From contig CAMHNO010000009.1 in NCBI GenBank assembly GCA_946186575.1, forward strand, positions 1 through 64,000: a stretch of DNA of 64,000 nt. Reading direction: 5' to 3'. Below are positions 61,845 through 64,000 of the stretch, one piece after another. Position 1 is the stretch's first letter. Each line of letters begins with the position of its first letter. The stretch is from an uncultured Prevotellaceae bacterium (lineage in GTDB: Bacteria > Bacteroidota > Bacteroidia > Bacteroidales > Muribaculaceae). A program made the position numbers and the translations under genes. A model generated the notes under the pieces. It was not told the DNA's origin. It did not search any database and was given only the letters and a program-made list of their open reading frames with translations.

Positions 61845-64000
61845 ATGAACACCATTATTTTCAAGAAAAAACTATTGCTGCTTGTAAGTCTGCTCTTGGC
61901 ATCACTCACCTCACAGTTGTGCGCGCAGGAGGTTGTGATTAACGGACTGTGCTATTATATTAGCACTTATGACAACACAGCCACAGTCACGAGCTGTCAG
62001 TCCACCGCTACCCAGGTGTGCGACATAAACATCCCTGCTGCTATCTCTCACGATGGCAAGTCCTATACTGTGGACGGAATTAATTATGAAGCTTTCAAGG
62101 GCTGCACAGCCTTAACCTCGATTAGGATTCCCAACTCGGTGACTGAGATCGGGACATCGGCTTTTGAGGGTTGTTCAAGCCTCGGTGCTGTGACAATTCC
62201 TAACTCGGTGAAGGCTATCGCCAGAAATGTTTTCAAGGGCTGCACGGCCTTAACCTCGATCAGTATTCCCAACTCGGTGACTGAGATCGAGGAATCGGCT
62301 TTTGAGGGTTGTTCAAACCTCAGGGATGTGACAATTCCTCAGTCGGTGAAGACTATCGGCAATAATGCTTTTAGAGGATGTGCTGCGCTTGGCTCAATCA
62401 CTTCCCACATCAACAATCCTCAGAGCGTTCATTATGGGAGTTGGGCAAGTAGTAACAATCAAGTGTCACTGTTCACTGCTGTAGACAAGACCAAGTGCAC
62501 CCTGCACGTGCCCAAAGGCAGGAAAGAATTGTACATGGCCACTGCGCCCTGGAGTGCGTTGAATAATATTGTGGACGATGCCACAAGCAAAGTGGTGTCG
62601 CCTGTCGACACGATTAGCGATGTGGAGCATCTCAAGGCACTCTTCACCGACAACTACTTGGATGACCCCTCCCTTGCCTGCGAAGCCGCTCATAAGTTGC
62701 TGTCCAATCCAGACTTTGTGGTCGACTCATGCAACGCTCAGTTTATTGTTGAAATCGCAGATAAGTGTAGGTTGGAAAAATGGTATGTAGATGCTGCAAA
62801 GGCTTACGAAGACGCAATCAACATCTATAAGACATTGCATGGCGACCACAGGCAAGAGTTGCTGACAATCTCGTTGAAGATGGCACAGTGCTGCTGGTGG
62901 CAGAACAATGATGACCTTGCAGTCAAGCATTATACCGAGGCACAAGCAACCTTTGAGCAGATAAAAGAAGCCATTGCTGATGGTCAGATTCTCAAGAACA
63001 TGGGCGATGCCTATATGTTCACTCACAATTATAGTGGGGCGCAAGAATGTTATCAAAGCGCCCTTCATTATAAGAAAGAAGAGACTTCTCATTTTAGTTC
63101 TTTTATTAGATCTAACTCTATTACTGACATCCTTTATGGGTTGTGCAAATGCAGCATTGCCAATGAGGATTTTGACAAGGCGTCGGTTTATCTACAGCAG
63201 GCCGACAATTCTCAAGGCGGTAACAGTATAAGCAGAGGTATGGTTCTGTCGTTTTGCAATAAATTGTTGCGTGAGAAAATGGACTCCTGTTTTGGGCATC
63301 AACAATATGCCCGCGCAATAGCCTATTACGAACAAGTCAAAGAATTTGTGCAGAGAAATAATCTTTACAATTATATTATTGGACAGATCGACTCATATAA
63401 TGCCCAAATGGCGGGCCGATGCTATCACTGCCTTAAAGATTATGACAAGGCATTGCAGTGTTATGACGATGCCCAGTCGACATTGGACATTAGGCATAGA
63501 TTTTTCTCTGACGAAAGACTCATGCTATGGTCCGATAGGGCACTGTGCTACATGGACATGGGCCAATATGACGATGCCATTGTGGAATTAACATCGGCCA
63601 TGAGGCATCAGGTTGAGAATACGGTTTTCTATTTTGGAAGCAACTCGGCCAGCGATAGAGAGAATTACTGGAGCGACTATTCACAGCTGTACCATAGCGT
63701 CTATCCAGCTGCTGTGCTGAACTATGTGACTCAGCCGTCGGGCACAAGTTATTACATTGGCGGGTTGACGCCTTATCTCTATGATTACTCAGCACTGTTT
63801 GCCAAGGGATTGCTACTTAATTCAGAAACCGAATTGCAACTAATAATAAAAGACAGCTCCAGCCCCGACTTGACTGAAAAGTTCAATCATCTGATGTCGA
63901 TAAAGGAAGAAATCATCCAGCTATCACAGCAACATGGCAACGAAGGCCAGAGTGATGACAATTATATGTTTGAGCTGAAAAATGAAGCCGACTACTGGGA
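61845..64000 (+). CDS. Secreted LRR-TPR protein, probably ending in a CHAT domain (runs off the window)
   Basis: 718 codons are visible from the ATG at 61845, open to the window end. Signal peptide (MNTIIFKKKLLLLVSLLLASLTSQLCAQ). BspA-type LRRs at about 80-190 (IPNSVTEIGTSAFEGCSSLGAVTIPNSVKAI); two of them are duplicated at DNA level. TPR repeats lie at about 305-585 (AAKAYEDAINIYKTLHGDH, KDYDKALQCYDDAQSTL, GQYDDAIVELTSAM). The segment from about 600 on (LYDYSALFAKGLLLNSETELQLIIKDSSS) is the linker type that precedes CHAT caspase-like domains in TPR-CHAT proteins; the CHAT domain itself would lie beyond position 64000. It follows a caspase-like lipoprotein gene. The domain call at the end is inference. 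Confidence 0.8.
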   Translation, partial: MNTIIFKKKLLLLVSLLLASLTSQLCAQEVVINGLCYYISTYDNTATVTSCQSTATQVCDINIPAAISHDGKSYTVDGINYEAFKGCTALTSIRIPNSVTEIGTSAFEGCSSLGAVTIPNSVKAIARNVFKGCTALTSISIPNSVTEIEESAFEGCSNLRDVTIPQSVKTIGNNAFRGCAALGSITSHINNPQSVHYGSWASSNNQVSLFTAVDKTKCTLHVPKGRKELYMATAPWSALNNIVDDATSKVVSPVDTISDVEHLKALFTDNYLDDPSLACEAAHKLLSNPDFVVDSCNAQFIVEIADKCRLEKWYVDAAKAYEDAINIYKTLHGDHRQELLTISLKMAQCCWWQNNDDLAVKHYTEAQATFEQIKEAIADGQILKNMGDAYMFTHNYSGAQECYQSALHYKKEETSHFSSFIRSNSITDILYGLCKCSIANEDFDKASVYLQQADNSQGGNSISRGMVLSFCNKLLREKMDSCFGHQQYARAIAYYEQVKEFVQRNNLYNYIIGQIDSYNAQMAGRCYHCLKDYDKALQCYDDAQSTLDIRHRFFSDERLMLWSDRALCYMDMGQYDDAIVELTSAMRHQVENTVFYFGSNSASDRENYWSDYSQLYHSVYPAAVLNYVTQPSGTSYYIGGLTPYLYDYSALFAKGLLLNSETELQLIIKDSSSPDLTEKFNHLMSIKEEIIQLSQQHGNEGQSDDNYMFELKNEADYW
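62094..62369 (+). repeat. 138-base tandem duplication within the LRR region
   Basis: 62094-62231 and 62232-62369 are highly similar, 138 bases apart, equal to 46 residues or two 23-residue LRRs. The first half of each unit is nearly identical; the second half has drifted. Confidence 0.9.

Overview
The window is a chromosomal segment of a member of the Bacteroidales, most like the gut Muribaculaceae/Prevotellaceae group. This is inferred from three things: promoters of the Bacteroidetes type (TAnnTTTG at -7, sometimes TTTG about 19 bases upstream), which recur before many genes; BspA-like leucine-rich-repeat and CotH-like surface proteins that end in dockerin-type repeats; and a Bacteroidetes-style exopolysaccharide locus. 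No rRNA, tRNA, CRISPR array, transposase or phage genes were seen. No gene-free stretch exceeds about 280 bases.

Layout. 1-617: 5' part of enolase. 782-15542: cell-surface and envelope genes (BspA-like LRR protein, MutT-type Nudix hydrolase, beta-propeller protein, large amidase-propeller protein, metallophosphoesterase, CotH-dockerin protein, M28 peptidase). 15759-20449: C69 dipeptidase, lysS and ychF. 20456-21122: a GxxExxY nuclease-like gene inside a nest of direct and inverted repeats, fitted between the stop codons of ychF and a second CotH-dockerin gene. 23034-37379: exopolysaccharide locus (five glycosyltransferases, radical SAM enzyme, acyltransferase, beta-helix protein, Wzy-like polymerase, Wzc-like tyrosine kinase, Wza-like exporter, Wzx-like flippase). 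It continues in the same direction as QC-like peptidase, nadB and a class A penicillin-binding protein. 42825-47099, minus strand: trypsin-like protease, LolC/E-like permease, rbfA, a YoeB/YefM-type toxin-antitoxin pair, an O-methyltransferase and aroQ. 47232-53750: zinc-ribbon membrane protein, two secreted proteins of unknown role and a second LRR-dockerin protein. 53846-58182: AraC regulator, glycosyltransferase, LpxL-like acyltransferase and MtaB. 58363-64000: small secreted protein, ECF sigma factor, probable anti-sigma factor, caspase-like lipoprotein and a secreted LRR-TPR protein whose end resembles the lead-in to a CHAT protease domain; it runs off the window.

Two themes stand out. 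The last 5 kb pairs an ECF sigma/anti-sigma module with two potential caspase-fold proteins that carry export signals. In addition, many intergenic gaps consist of short, degenerate tandem repeats with a different unit in each place (7, 8, 10, 13 or 18 bases), often ending within about 10 bases of a start codon. Some of these repeats run into coding sequence.
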